Assembly: GCA_964430875.1 (NCBI GenBank)
Contig: CAYSHP010000007.1
Location: forward strand, 3,060-67,059
Direction: 5' to 3'
Length of the DNA: 64,000 nucleotides
From: M55B127 sp035269185
Lineage (GTDB): Bacteria > Bacillota > Halanaerobiia > Halanaerobiales > M55B127
The position numbers and the translations under genes were made by a program. The notes beneath the pieces are model-generated. The model saw only the letters and a program-made list of their open reading frames with translations, was not told the origin of the DNA and did not search any database. Within the stretch, counting starts at the first letter, position 1. Every line of letters starts with the position of its first letter. Of the stretch, positions 51,845-60,850 are shown one piece after another.

Positions 51845-53117
51845 AATCTAAAACTTTCACCTCCTGGTTTTCCATCAAAACATGTCCATTTACAATTGTA
51901 CTATCAACTAAACCCCCATTGAAACCAAATAGGATATGGTAAAAATAATTTTCATCGGTTATCGGAGTCGGAGATTTATAATCTACAACTATAATATCAG
52001 CGGGCACATCTTTTTTAATAATACCTAACTCTTTATCAAAATATTGTTTTGCTATCTTTCGATTATTTTCAAAAGCAATTTTATTAATATCTTCTCCACC
52101 TAGATTAGGATCTAAATTGTTATGCTTTTGTAAAAGATCGGCAACATTGATACTTTCAAACATGTCTGTGGTATAACCATCAGTACCAAGTCCTATTGTT
52201 AAATCCTTATCTAAAGCTTTTCTTAAGTTAATTGCACCTACTGCATTTCCCATATTGGATTCAGGGTTGTGGATTAAAAACACATTATTATCCGCAAGTA
52301 TTTCATATTCACTTTCAGATAAATGTACTCCATGAATTGCCAGTGAATCTTCTCTTAATATATTTAACTTATCAAAACGATCTGCTAGATTCTTATAACC
52401 GCGTTTTTTACTATCTTCTTCATCTACTTTGCCTTCAGCTGCATGAAAGTGTGTTGGTGTATTGGTGCTTTCAGCAAGTTCAGCAACCTCTCTTAAAGTT
52501 TTATCACTTAAAGTAAAGGAGGCATGTAGACCAATGGCGGGAGTAATAAAATCGCTATTTAGCTTCCTAGCACGCTTAATAAAACGCTCATTTTCTTTGA
52601 TTGCCTGTTTTGCTTTTTGTTCACCATGACGGTCAGAAATCTCATAAGATAGACTGGTTCTAAGTTTAGACTTTACAACTGCCTCTGAGATTATATCAAG
52701 ACTGTTTTCGATATATCCATAACTTGCATGGTGGTCAAAAATAGTCGTTGTACCACTTCGTATACTTTCAACTAAAGCATATATCGTACTGTAATAGATA
52801 TCTTCACTATTTAGGGTTTCATCTAAACGCCACCATAGTTTTTCTAATATTTCTTCAAAATTTTGTGGTGGTAGCTCGGTTTTTAAATCCATACCACGTG
52901 CAAAAGTACTGTAAAAATGCATATGAGAATTTATCATTCCAGGCATGATTACTTTACCTTTTACATCTTTAAAGTCTGCTTCCTGATATCTAACCTTTAA
53001 ATTATCAGTTTTACCATAATCTTTTATAATACCTTCATCAATTAATACAGCACCATCATTAATAACAGGGTCATTTGAATTTAAGGTGATTAATACACCA
53101 TTTCCATAAAGTTTCAA
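51786..53117 (-). CDS. ssnA: SsnA-type aminohydrolase
   Basis: This 443-residue amidohydrolase strongly resembles SsnA. Metal ligands and active-site motifs are visible: MPGMINSHMHFYSTFARG, the LWWRLDETL segment, THFHAAEGK, AIHGVHLSESE and LGTDGYTTDMFE; the C-terminus ends DFWRRF as in SsnA. SsnA is part of the anaerobic urate/purine degradation set of enterobacteria and gut anaerobes; its exact reaction is uncertain. I chose TTG at 53115-53117, seven bases after AGGAGG, over a TTG two codons earlier. It lies between the two hydroxylase sets. Confidence 0.92.
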   Translation of the reverse strand: MKLYGNGVLITLNSNDPVINDGAVLIDEGIIKDYGKTDNLKVRYQEADFKDVKGKVIMPGMINSHMHFYSTFARGMDLKTELPPQNFEEILEKLWWRLDETLNSEDIYYSTIYALVESIRSGTTTIFDHHASYGYIENSLDIISEAVVKSKLRTSLSYEISDRHGEQKAKQAIKENERFIKRARKLNSDFITPAIGLHASFTLSDKTLREVAELAESTNTPTHFHAAEGKVDEEDSKKRGYKNLADRFDKLNILREDSLAIHGVHLSESEYEILADNNVFLIHNPESNMGNAVGAINLRKALDKDLTIGLGTDGYTTDMFESINVADLLQKHNNLDPNLGGEDINKIAFENNRKIAKQYFDKELGIIKKDVPADIIVVDYKSPTPITDENYFYHILFGFNGGLVDSTIVNGHVLMENQEVKVLDYEKTIKKCKQQAKDFWRRF

Positions 53118-53129
53118 GTTCAACCCTCC

Positions 53130-54497
53130 TTATTTACTTAAAAGATCTTGCGCAATCTGATTGTGTTTCTTTATTACATTATATTCTTTAATAGTTGTTA
53201 ATTCTCCTTTTCGAACTACAACTTTACCGTCCACTATATTGTAATCTACTTCTTGAGTAGTGCCTGTATTTACTAATGCTTCAACCGGATCACTTTGCCC
53301 ACCTGCAAAACCTAACCTATCACTTCTAACCATGAAAAGGTCAGCAGCTTTACCTTCTTCAATACTGCCTATTTCTGGTTGGTTAAGTACATCTCTACCT
53401 CCATTAGTGGCAATAGATAATACATCTTCAGAAGATATACTTTTAATACCATGAATCAATTTATGCAGTAGATAGGCAAGCTTTAACTCTAAAATCATAT
53501 TAGAGGCATCATTACTAGCACTACCATCAACTGCTAGACTAACCGGTACATTCTTTTTAAGCATATACGGAATCTTAGCTGCTCCCGAAGATAACTTCAT
53601 ATTTGAAGCAGGGCAGTGGGAAACACCCGTACCTGTTTCGGCTAGTTTTACTATTTCAAATTCATTAAAATGCACTCCATGGGCAAACCAGACATCTTTA
53701 CCAATCCAACCCCATTCTTCCATCAAATCTAAGGGTCTTTTACCAAAGGTATCAACACAGTATTGGTTTTCATCTTGAGTTTCAGCAAGATGAGTATGGC
53801 TTAATACATTGTTTTTTCTAGCCAATTTTATTGATTCAACCATTAGGTCTTCTGAAACAGAAAAAGGTGAACACGGTGCTAATACTACCCTCTGCATTGC
53901 ATATTTGCTATCATCATGGAATTTATCAATTACTCTCTGGGAATCATTTAAGATTTCATCTTCACTTTGTACAACCGAAGCAGGTGGTAATCCACCATCT
54001 TCTTCACTTAACGACATACTACCCCTGCTACCATGAAATCTAATACCGATTTCTTTAGCAGCTTTAAACTGATAATCCATTAAATTATCAGGTTGGCTTT
54101 CGGGAAAGACATAAAAATGATCCACACTGGTAGAACAACCTGTCTTTAAAAGTTCTGCTGATGCTAATAATGTACTATAGTATACTGCTTCCGGTGTTAG
54201 GTTAGACCAGATTGGATAAAGGAATTTAAGCCAGTTAAACAGCTCAACTCCTTGTGCTTCAGGAATATTGCGGGTTAAGGTCTGGTAGAAGTGATGGTGG
54301 GTATTTATTAAGCCGGGAAAGGCGAAATAGTTCCCGGCTTCAATTATCTCATCAACTTCATCTTCGCCTATATCAATATTATCATCAATTGTTTTTATTT
54401 TTTTATCTTCAATTAAGATATCAGTGTTTTTATAACGGTTTCTTTTTTCATCCATCGTGATTAACTCTTTAATGTCTCTAATTAAAATTTTAGACAT
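53130..54497 (-). CDS. 8-oxoguanine/guanine deaminase-like amidohydrolase
   Basis: This 455-residue amidohydrolase matches the 8-oxoguanine deaminase/hydroxyatrazine hydrolase group. Motifs are GLINTHHHFYQTLTRNI, VLAPCSPFSVS, LSHTHLAETQDE, WFAHGVHFNE and LAVDGSASNDASNM. It would deaminate guanine or an oxidised guanine to xanthine or urate, feeding or consuming products of the neighbouring hydroxylases. The start is ATG at 54495-54497 with AGGAG seven to eight bases upstream. It starts one base after the [2Fe-2S] subunit gene ends. The exact base it uses is inferred, not proven. Confidence 0.88.
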   Translation of the reverse strand: MSKILIRDIKELITMDEKRNRYKNTDILIEDKKIKTIDDNIDIGEDEVDEIIEAGNYFAFPGLINTHHHFYQTLTRNIPEAQGVELFNWLKFLYPIWSNLTPEAVYYSTLLASAELLKTGCSTSVDHFYVFPESQPDNLMDYQFKAAKEIGIRFHGSRGSMSLSEEDGGLPPASVVQSEDEILNDSQRVIDKFHDDSKYAMQRVVLAPCSPFSVSEDLMVESIKLARKNNVLSHTHLAETQDENQYCVDTFGKRPLDLMEEWGWIGKDVWFAHGVHFNEFEIVKLAETGTGVSHCPASNMKLSSGAAKIPYMLKKNVPVSLAVDGSASNDASNMILELKLAYLLHKLIHGIKSISSEDVLSIATNGGRDVLNQPEIGSIEEGKAADLFMVRSDRLGFAGGQSDPVEALVNTGTTQEVDYNIVDGKVVVRKGELTTIKEYNVIKKHNQIAQDLLSK

Positions 54498-54498
54498 T

Positions 54499-54975
54499 TT
54501 ATTCACTCCTGTCTTTGTTAACAACACTTTCAATCGCTTCTATGATTTGTTGATAACCGGTACATCTACAGAGATTACCCTCTATAGCAGTTTTAATCTC
54601 TTCTCTATCAGGATCCGGCTTTTCATTGAGTAATGCCTTTGCCGACATTAACATACCGGGTGTACAAAAACCACACTGTACGGCTTGATGGTCGATAAAT
54701 GCTTCTTGTAAAGGATCTAGCTTACCATCGATCTCTAATCCTTCCACAGTTAAGACTTCACTGCCATCAATCTGGAAAGTGTAGACCATACAGGAGTTAA
54801 CCGCTTTGCCATCTAAAACTACTGTACAGGCTCCACATTCACCTATACTACAGCCTTCTTTAACTCCTGTCAGGTGTAATCTGTCTCTTAAGGTATCAAG
54901 TAGTCTTTCATCTGACGGAACTTTTATATTATGTTCTTTGCCATTAACGGTTAAGGTTACATTAACTTCTTCCAT
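54499..54975 (-). CDS. xanthine-dehydrogenase-type [2Fe-2S] subunit (one-piece set)
   Basis: This 158-residue protein has both [2Fe-2S] motifs: GCSIGECGACTV with a later cysteine in NSCMVY, and QCGFCTPG with GNLCRCTGY. It is the electron-transfer subunit of the complete hydroxylase encoded by the two genes upstream. The ATG is two bases after the FAD-subunit stop, and AGGAGGTG lies inside the FAD gene's last codons. About half its residues match the paralogue at 50460-50942. Confidence 0.94.
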   Translation of the reverse strand: MEEVNVTLTVNGKEHNIKVPSDERLLDTLRDRLHLTGVKEGCSIGECGACTVVLDGKAVNSCMVYTFQIDGSEVLTVEGLEIDGKLDPLQEAFIDHQAVQCGFCTPGMLMSAKALLNEKPDPDREEIKTAIEGNLCRCTGYQQIIEAIESVVNKDRSE

Positions 54976-54977
54976 TA

Positions 54978-55847
54978 TTACTGCACCTCCTTAACTATTG
55001 ACTGGAGGGCTCTCTTTAATAGATTACCAACAACAGGTCTTTTATAAGGAGTAGACCATCTTTCACCTGTAATACCGACCATTTCCTCGCTGGTTTTTTC
55101 AGCTAATTGTTCATAATCTATGGCTGAGAGGTCAGCTCCTGCAAGTTCTTTTTCAATTTCTTTAAATCTTGTAGCAGTAGGAGTAGCAGAGCCAAATGCT
55201 ACCCTAATATCATTAAATTTATTGTCTTTAACTTTGGTAATTACAGCTAAATTAATTCTAGCTATAGCAACAGCCTGACGTCTTTTTACCTTTTGATAAC
55301 AATCATAGTATTCGTCCTGTATATATGGTACCTTTACTTCCGTCATTATTTCATCTTCTTTACGGTCAGTACAATAAGGACCAGTAATAAATTCACTTAA
55401 AGGTAGTTCCCTCTTGCCGTGACTGGAATGTAAAACCACCGAAGCATCAAGAGCAATTAGGGCAGTTACTAAATCAGCTGCGGGTGAAGCATTATTGACA
55501 TTACCGCCCACCGTTCCTCGATTTCTAATTTGGGTAGAGCCGATAACTTCCGCTGCTTTTTGTAAGATAGGAAACTTTTCATTTATTAATACGGAGTCCA
55601 TAATTTCACTGTGAGTAACTAAAGCTCCCAGCCTTAAATACTCTCCGTTATCTTCTATAACATCTAAACCGGAAATAGCGCTAATATCTAAAAGATACTT
55701 CATCTCTTTTAGATCATCACTTTCATGATGAATCTGTACTAACATATCGGTTCCACCGGCAACCATTTTCACTTCGTTTTTCTTATCAGCTAGTATATCT
55801 ATAGCTTCATCTAGACTATTGGCCTTTAACGCTTCAAATTCTATCAT
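54978..55847 (-). CDS. xanthine-dehydrogenase-type FAD subunit (one-piece set)
   Basis: This 289-residue flavin subunit has the FAD-binding MVAGGTDMLVQIHH near residue 37 and IRNRGTVGGNVNNASPAADLVTAL, the two signatures of the family. It receives electrons from the [2Fe-2S] subunit and passes them to NAD or another acceptor. Its ATG overlaps the stop of the molybdopterin subunit by four bases. Unlike the second FAD subunit in this region it begins at the normal N-terminus (MIEFEALKANSLDEAI). Confidence 0.94.
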   Translation of the reverse strand: MIEFEALKANSLDEAIDILADKKNEVKMVAGGTDMLVQIHHESDDLKEMKYLLDISAISGLDVIEDNGEYLRLGALVTHSEIMDSVLINEKFPILQKAAEVIGSTQIRNRGTVGGNVNNASPAADLVTALIALDASVVLHSSHGKRELPLSEFITGPYCTDRKEDEIMTEVKVPYIQDEYYDCYQKVKRRQAVAIARINLAVITKVKDNKFNDIRVAFGSATPTATRFKEIEKELAGADLSAIDYEQLAEKTSEEMVGITGERWSTPYKRPVVGNLLKRALQSIVKEVQ

Positions 55848-58141
55848 TTATGATCAACCCCTTTGTGTAAGTCCTTGCCCACAATGATTTTTTCGAGGTT
55901 AAGAGGTAATGATCTAATCCTCTTTTTAGTTGCATTAGCAACAGCATTAGCAATTGCAGCTGCTCCTAATTCAAGGGTAGGTTCACCAATTGATTTAGCT
56001 CCAAAAGGACCGTTTGGATCTGGATTTTCAACAATAATTGGCTCTATATCGGGCATATCTTTGACAGTCGGTATCATATATTCATCAAAGTTAGTGTTTT
56101 CTATATATCCTTGATCTGTTTCTATTTCTTCCATAACACCATAACCTAAGCCCATGGAAACACCGCCATAGATTTGTCCTTTAACATTAGCGGGGTTAAT
56201 AGCGCGTCCTACATCATGGGCAGCTGTCATGTTTAATACATCTATTTCACCGGTGCCAGTATCAACTTCAACTTCAGCGACCTGACATCCATAGACATAA
56301 GTGAAATAGGGGCGACCATGGCCAGTTTCTTCATCCCAAGAAATATCAGGGGATACATACCAACCATAGGTAGTCAGATAAACACCTTCCATAGCGGCTT
56401 TAGAAGCCATTTCATTAATACTCATAATCTCAACATCTTTTTGACCATAAATAGAGCCATCTTTGATATAGATATCTTCTTTATCTTGGTCATATTTATC
56501 TGAAATATATTCTTTTATCTTTTCAATTAAATTATCAGCAGCTTTCTTAACAGCATTACCACCGATTAGAGTTGCCCGCGAAGCAACTGTTGAACCACTA
56601 TCCGGTGAAATTAAGGTGTCAACCTGCATAAAGTTAATCTTATCAGTATCTAAACCTAATGCTTCCGCAGCCATCTGACAGTAGACAGTTTTAAGTCCCT
56701 GTCCGTTTTCTGCTAAGCCAGAATAAAGGCTTACACTACCGTCTTTTTTAAGTGATAAGATAATACCAGCTGCATCGATTGCTTCTGCACCTAAACTACA
56801 ACCTCTAAAACTAATAGAAAGTCCAATACCTTTTTTCTTATCACCGGGTTGTTCTTTACTATATTCTTTATATTTTTCAACAAAGTTACTTTTTTCTACT
56901 GCCTTTGTTAATACTTCTTCTAAACTAACTTCATGATTATCAAGTTTTTGTCCACTGGCTGTAAATGAGTTATTATGGTAGATATTTTTCATCCTCAATT
57001 CAACTGGATCCATATCTAACTCATCTGCTAGTTCATCCATCAAGGATTCCTGTGCAAAGATAACCTGTGGAGAACCATAACCACGCATCGCACCTGTGTA
57101 TACATTATTTGTATAGTATCCATAAGTATCTGTTTTAACATTATCTACTTCATAAGGACCTGTGGCCTGTACTACAGATCTCCAGGTTACAAAAGGAGTC
57201 TGGCAGGCATAGGCTCCACTGTCTGCAACAGCTTCAATTTCCATAGCCTGAATCTTGCCATCTTCAGTTGCACCTATCTTATACTTCATATGATAGGGAT
57301 GTCTTTTATAACTTTCTTTAATAGATTCATCTCGACTATTTACAAGTTTTATAGGCCTTTCAGTTTTTAAAGCTAAAACTGAAGCTCTAGCGGCCATAGA
57401 TGAAATAACTTCATCCTTACCTCCAAAAGAACCGCCCATATGGTTTTGAACAATTCTTACCTTATTTAAGTCTTCCTGTAAAACGGTTGCTACTGCATTT
57501 TGGGTAGCAAAAGGATTTTGAACTGAACCATAAACGGTGACAGTTGAATTTTCTTGATAAGGAACTGCAACTACCGCTTCCGGTTCAATATATGACTGTT
57601 CAATAAAGGGAGTATCATATTCCCTTTCTATAATTACATCTGAGTTTTCAAAACCTTTTTTCGGATCTCCTTTTCTCAAAGGGTGATGGATGACTTGATT
57701 GTCTTCTAAATCTTCATGTACTAACTGTGCATCTTCTTCTCTTGCCTCTAAAGGGTCATATATACCTTCTAACTCTTCATATTCCACCTCAATCTTTTCA
57801 GCTGCTTTAGCAGCCTGCTTAGCTGTTTCAGCTGCAACTACGGCTATACCATCACCTATATATAATGCTTTTTCTTTAGCTAGCACTTGTTGATTTTCAA
57901 TAATTACACCAAATTCATTATTAGGTATATCGGCGGCTGTAATTACTGCTACTACGCCCGGCATTTTTTCCGCGTTTGTAGTATCTATACTCTTGATCTT
58001 CGCATAAGGATATTCAGTATGAAGAACTTTTCCATAAAGCATATCTGGAAATCTCATATCTGCTCCATACTTTGCTTTACCGGTTACTTTTTCGTAAACA
58101 TCTACTCTTTTTTCTGATTTGTTTACATGTGCAAACTCCAT
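55844..58141 (-). CDS. xanthine-dehydrogenase-type molybdopterin subunit, full length
   Basis: This 765-residue subunit carries the hammerhead domain (about 10-130) and both MoCo-binding domains. Key segments are HMGGSFGGKDEV, AMRGYGSPQ with the substrate-pocket arginine, GLAENGQGLKTV, SGSTVASRATL, and the catalytic glutamate in GAKSIGEPTL. It hydroxylates a purine such as hypoxanthine, xanthine or related base. It heads the hydroxylase operon. ATG at 58141 has GGAGG eight bases upstream and an extended -10 promoter lies 110 bases before it. The split paralogue set follows in the same operon. Confidence 0.94.
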   Translation of the reverse strand: MEFAHVNKSEKRVDVYEKVTGKAKYGADMRFPDMLYGKVLHTEYPYAKIKSIDTTNAEKMPGVVAVITAADIPNNEFGVIIENQQVLAKEKALYIGDGIAVVAAETAKQAAKAAEKIEVEYEELEGIYDPLEAREEDAQLVHEDLEDNQVIHHPLRKGDPKKGFENSDVIIEREYDTPFIEQSYIEPEAVVAVPYQENSTVTVYGSVQNPFATQNAVATVLQEDLNKVRIVQNHMGGSFGGKDEVISSMAARASVLALKTERPIKLVNSRDESIKESYKRHPYHMKYKIGATEDGKIQAMEIEAVADSGAYACQTPFVTWRSVVQATGPYEVDNVKTDTYGYYTNNVYTGAMRGYGSPQVIFAQESLMDELADELDMDPVELRMKNIYHNNSFTASGQKLDNHEVSLEEVLTKAVEKSNFVEKYKEYSKEQPGDKKKGIGLSISFRGCSLGAEAIDAAGIILSLKKDGSVSLYSGLAENGQGLKTVYCQMAAEALGLDTDKINFMQVDTLISPDSGSTVASRATLIGGNAVKKAADNLIEKIKEYISDKYDQDKEDIYIKDGSIYGQKDVEIMSINEMASKAAMEGVYLTTYGWYVSPDISWDEETGHGRPYFTYVYGCQVAEVEVDTGTGEIDVLNMTAAHDVGRAINPANVKGQIYGGVSMGLGYGVMEEIETDQGYIENTNFDEYMIPTVKDMPDIEPIIVENPDPNGPFGAKSIGEPTLELGAAAIANAVANATKKRIRSLPLNLEKIIVGKDLHKGVDHK

Positions 58142-58253
58142 TAAAACACCTCCATTTTTTAATCTTAAACAGAACTTTCTTATTTCCTGTTTTCTTTTTA
58201 TATCACTTTTAATTACTAGTTAGTTTATATGTTTAGTCATATATCTCAATTTC

Positions 58254-58262
58254 ATTATATCA
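58254..58262 (-). promoter_or_regulatory. extended -10 promoter of the purine hydroxylase operon
   Basis: On the minus strand TGATATAAT is a consensus extended -10 (58254-58262), with TTAAAA at about an 18-base distance as a weak -35. The leader of about 100 bases shows no known purine riboswitch motif. The gap to the upstream permease gene has no terminator seen. Confidence 0.6.
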
Positions 58263-58299
58263 CACTAAAAACAATATTTTTAATATTTCCCGTCTTTTC

Positions 58300-59667
58300 T
58301 TAACATTCAATACGTTTTTCTTTTCGGGGTAAAAGTAAGTTAAGTAAGATAGCACTTATAGCACCAACAGTTATTCCAGATGATAAAACTGTAGAAAGTA
58401 TATTAGGTAACTTACTCACTATATCTGGCCTAAAAGTTACTCCTAAGCCGACACTTAAAGCTATTGAAAGGATAAAAATCTTACGATCTGTTAAACCACC
58501 CCTTACAATTATTTTCATACCAGAAGTAGCTACCATACCGAATAAAGCTATAGTTGCTCCTCCCAGAACAGGTTTAGGCATCACACTAATTAAAGCACCA
58601 ATTTTAGGTAAAAGTCCTAAAATTACCAGGATCCCTGCCACTGCATAACCAACTACTCTACTGCCCACCTTGGTCATTTGAATAACTCCCACATTTTGAC
58701 TAAAGGTAGTATTAGGCATTGTGTTAAAGATTGCCGCGATGGCTGAACCTACACCATCAGCCAGGATACCCCCACTGATTCTTTCTCGATAAAGGTCACC
58801 TTCAACAGGTTCTCCAGAAACTTCTGAAATCGCAGTTAAGTCTCCAATTGATTCAATTGATGTAATAATATAAGCTATAATCCAGGGCAATAAATGTGAT
58901 ATTCTAAAGGACATTCCAAATTTAAATGGTACAGGAACTGTAAACCAGCCAGCATCAGCGACAGGCTGAAAATCAACTATACCTAAAGGTATTGAAACTA
59001 TATAACCTGCTACTAAACCAATAGCTACTGCTCCTACCTTGATTAAACCATTTCCAAATCTATTTGCAATTACAATAATTACTAGAACAAAGGTACCTAA
59101 TAATAGATTTTGAACACTTCCAAAGTTTTCAGCACCTACTCCTCCACCAAAATCCGTTATACCAACTTCCATTAAACCTAAACCAATAAGCATAACCACT
59201 ACACCTGTTACTACAGGTGGAAAAAGTTTTTTAGTTTGTTTAATAAATCTACTAATTACCATTTCCACAGGAGAAGCTGCTAAAGCCATCCCTAAGACCA
59301 AGGCTAAACCACCAGTATTAACAGCTGAAATAGCCATTGGCACAAAAGTGAAGCTAGTACCATGTACACCTAACAAACCAGATCCTACTGGTCCAAATTT
59401 ACGACATTGAATATAAGAAGCTACCCCTGAAACAATAAGGGCCATATTAACAAAAAAAGCTGATTCAGCTGCATTTAATCCGGCTGCTCCGGCAATAATT
59501 AGAGGTGGTGTAATTATACCTACAAACATAGCTAACATATGTTGAAATCCCAATAGGATAGTTTCACCCGTAGGTGGTCTATCTTCTAATTCATAATATG
59601 CTTCCTCTTCGACCACAGTTTCATATTCCTGTTCTTTTGCTTTTTGGTCCTCTACTTTTTTACTCAT
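58300..59667 (-). CDS. NCS2 xanthine/urate permease
   Basis: This 455-residue permease of the NCS2 (xanthine/uracil) branch has about 14 helices. The family signatures are visible: the helix-10 motif around MPNTTFSQNVGVI, and SIESIGDLTAISEVSGEP. This layout is typical of xanthine and urate transporters rather than AzgA. It feeds the hydroxylases encoded downstream. ATG at 59665-59667 is chosen, with AAGGAGAG upstream; nine residues are removed from the longer frame. It is separated from the YgeW-like gene by a terminator. Confidence 0.92.
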   Translation of the reverse strand: MSKKVEDQKAKEQEYETVVEEEAYYELEDRPPTGETILLGFQHMLAMFVGIITPPLIIAGAAGLNAAESAFFVNMALIVSGVASYIQCRKFGPVGSGLLGVHGTSFTFVPMAISAVNTGGLALVLGMALAASPVEMVISRFIKQTKKLFPPVVTGVVVMLIGLGLMEVGITDFGGGVGAENFGSVQNLLLGTFVLVIIVIANRFGNGLIKVGAVAIGLVAGYIVSIPLGIVDFQPVADAGWFTVPVPFKFGMSFRISHLLPWIIAYIITSIESIGDLTAISEVSGEPVEGDLYRERISGGILADGVGSAIAAIFNTMPNTTFSQNVGVIQMTKVGSRVVGYAVAGILVILGLLPKIGALISVMPKPVLGGATIALFGMVATSGMKIIVRGGLTDRKIFILSIALSVGLGVTFRPDIVSKLPNILSTVLSSGITVGAISAILLNLLLPRKEKRIEC

Positions 59668-59711
59668 ATTAACTCTCCTTTTTATAATATTCAAAAATTT
59701 TTTAAATGGAG

Positions 59712-59734
59712 AAAAAACGGAGATGATATCTCCG
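59712..59734 (-). terminator. terminator of the YgeW-like operon
   Basis: On the minus strand CGGAGAT and ATCTCCG form a seven-base-pair stem (59718-59734), followed by TTTTTT. It closes the operon that runs in from beyond 64000 and separates it from the permease gene. Confidence 0.8.
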
Positions 59735-59846
59735 CTTTTATTTGTATGAAATTAATGATAATGGTAAGTAAACTTTAAGTAGTATTTTTTAGAAGATTAT
59801 TGCTATTAAAGTAATCTTTTTGTATAGAAAATATTTATATTAACGA

Positions 59847-60830
59847 TTATTTGCCACCCATTGTTAAAGCCATCACAGCTTTAGCGGTATGAAGTCTGTT
59901 TTCAGCTTCATCATAAACGATAGAGTGGGGTCCATCTATTACAGAGTCTTCTACTTCATTGCCTCTATCTGCAGGCAGAGCATGCATGTACATAACATCT
60001 TCATCTGCCATTGCCATCATCTCTTCTGTACATTTCCAATCTTTATGTGATTCTAGGTTATCATCTATTACCTCATCACTTTGATTTGTAACCCAGCTGC
60101 CCCAGTTTTTAGGAATAACTATATCGGCATCAGTATAGGCTACTTCCATATCATGAGTAATCTTAAATGAACCACCATGTTTTTCAGCATTCGCTCTGGA
60201 CTGTTCAATTACCCAATCAGGTAAGTCATAACCTTCTGGATAAGCTAAAGTAACATCCATTCCGAATCTTGGGAAGAGAAGTGATTGAGTTACCGGAACT
60301 GAAATCGGTTTCTTATGGCTTGTTGCATAAGCCCAAATGATAGAAATTTTTAAATTTCGGATTTTTTCTCTTTTTTCCATAATAGTCATTAAATCCGCAA
60401 TACCCTGCATTGGATGGTAAAGATCATCTTGTAAACTTAATATAGGTACAGGAGCCCATTTAGCTAAACTTGTTAAATAATCATTACCAATACCCCAATC
60501 ACAGTTACGACAGGCTATCATATGACCGTATCTACCTAAGATAATAGCTGTGTCTTTAGCTACTTCACCGTGAGAAACCTGCATGGTAGAAGTATCTAAA
60601 AAGTTAGCATGTCCACCTAATTGAGCTAAACCAGCTTCCATAGAGTTTCTAGTTCTTGTTGATTGTTCAAAAAACATCAACATACCAGTTTTGTTATTTA
60701 AATAAGGTGTATCAAGACCCATTGCGAATTTCTTTTTTAAGTCAAAAGAGACTTCTAATAATGTATCAAGTTCTTCCTTTGACCAATCTTGTAAAGTTAT
60801 AAAGTCTTTTCCTCTAAATTCAGTTTTCAT
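59847..60830 (-). CDS. carbamoyltransferase, YgeW-like
   Basis: This 327-residue aspartate/ornithine carbamoyltransferase-fold protein has the carbamoyl-phosphate motif STRTRNS, the HPMQGIADLM segment and the HALPADRGNEV loop. It is shorter than the enterobacterial YgeW. In purine-fermenting clusters YgeW is thought to handle a carbamoylated intermediate from ring opening, probably yielding carbamoyl phosphate for carbamate kinase. The neighbours YgeY-like hydrolase and PLP enzyme support that role. ATG at 60830 follows an AAGGAGGA site. Biosynthetic ornithine transcarbamylase is the alternative, but the context speaks against it. Confidence 0.85.
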   Translation of the reverse strand: MKTEFRGKDFITLQDWSKEELDTLLEVSFDLKKKFAMGLDTPYLNNKTGMLMFFEQSTRTRNSMEAGLAQLGGHANFLDTSTMQVSHGEVAKDTAIILGRYGHMIACRNCDWGIGNDYLTSLAKWAPVPILSLQDDLYHPMQGIADLMTIMEKREKIRNLKISIIWAYATSHKKPISVPVTQSLLFPRFGMDVTLAYPEGYDLPDWVIEQSRANAEKHGGSFKITHDMEVAYTDADIVIPKNWGSWVTNQSDEVIDDNLESHKDWKCTEEMMAMADEDVMYMHALPADRGNEVEDSVIDGPHSIVYDEAENRLHTAKAVMALTMGGK

Positions 60831-60850
60831 CTTATTATTCCTCCTTGAAA

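Noticed and set aside
59780..59815. Weak hairpin before the YgeW-like stop codon
   Set aside because: The stem is seven AT-rich pairs with T residues on the plus strand only. The stronger terminator at 59718-59734 explains the end of the operon.
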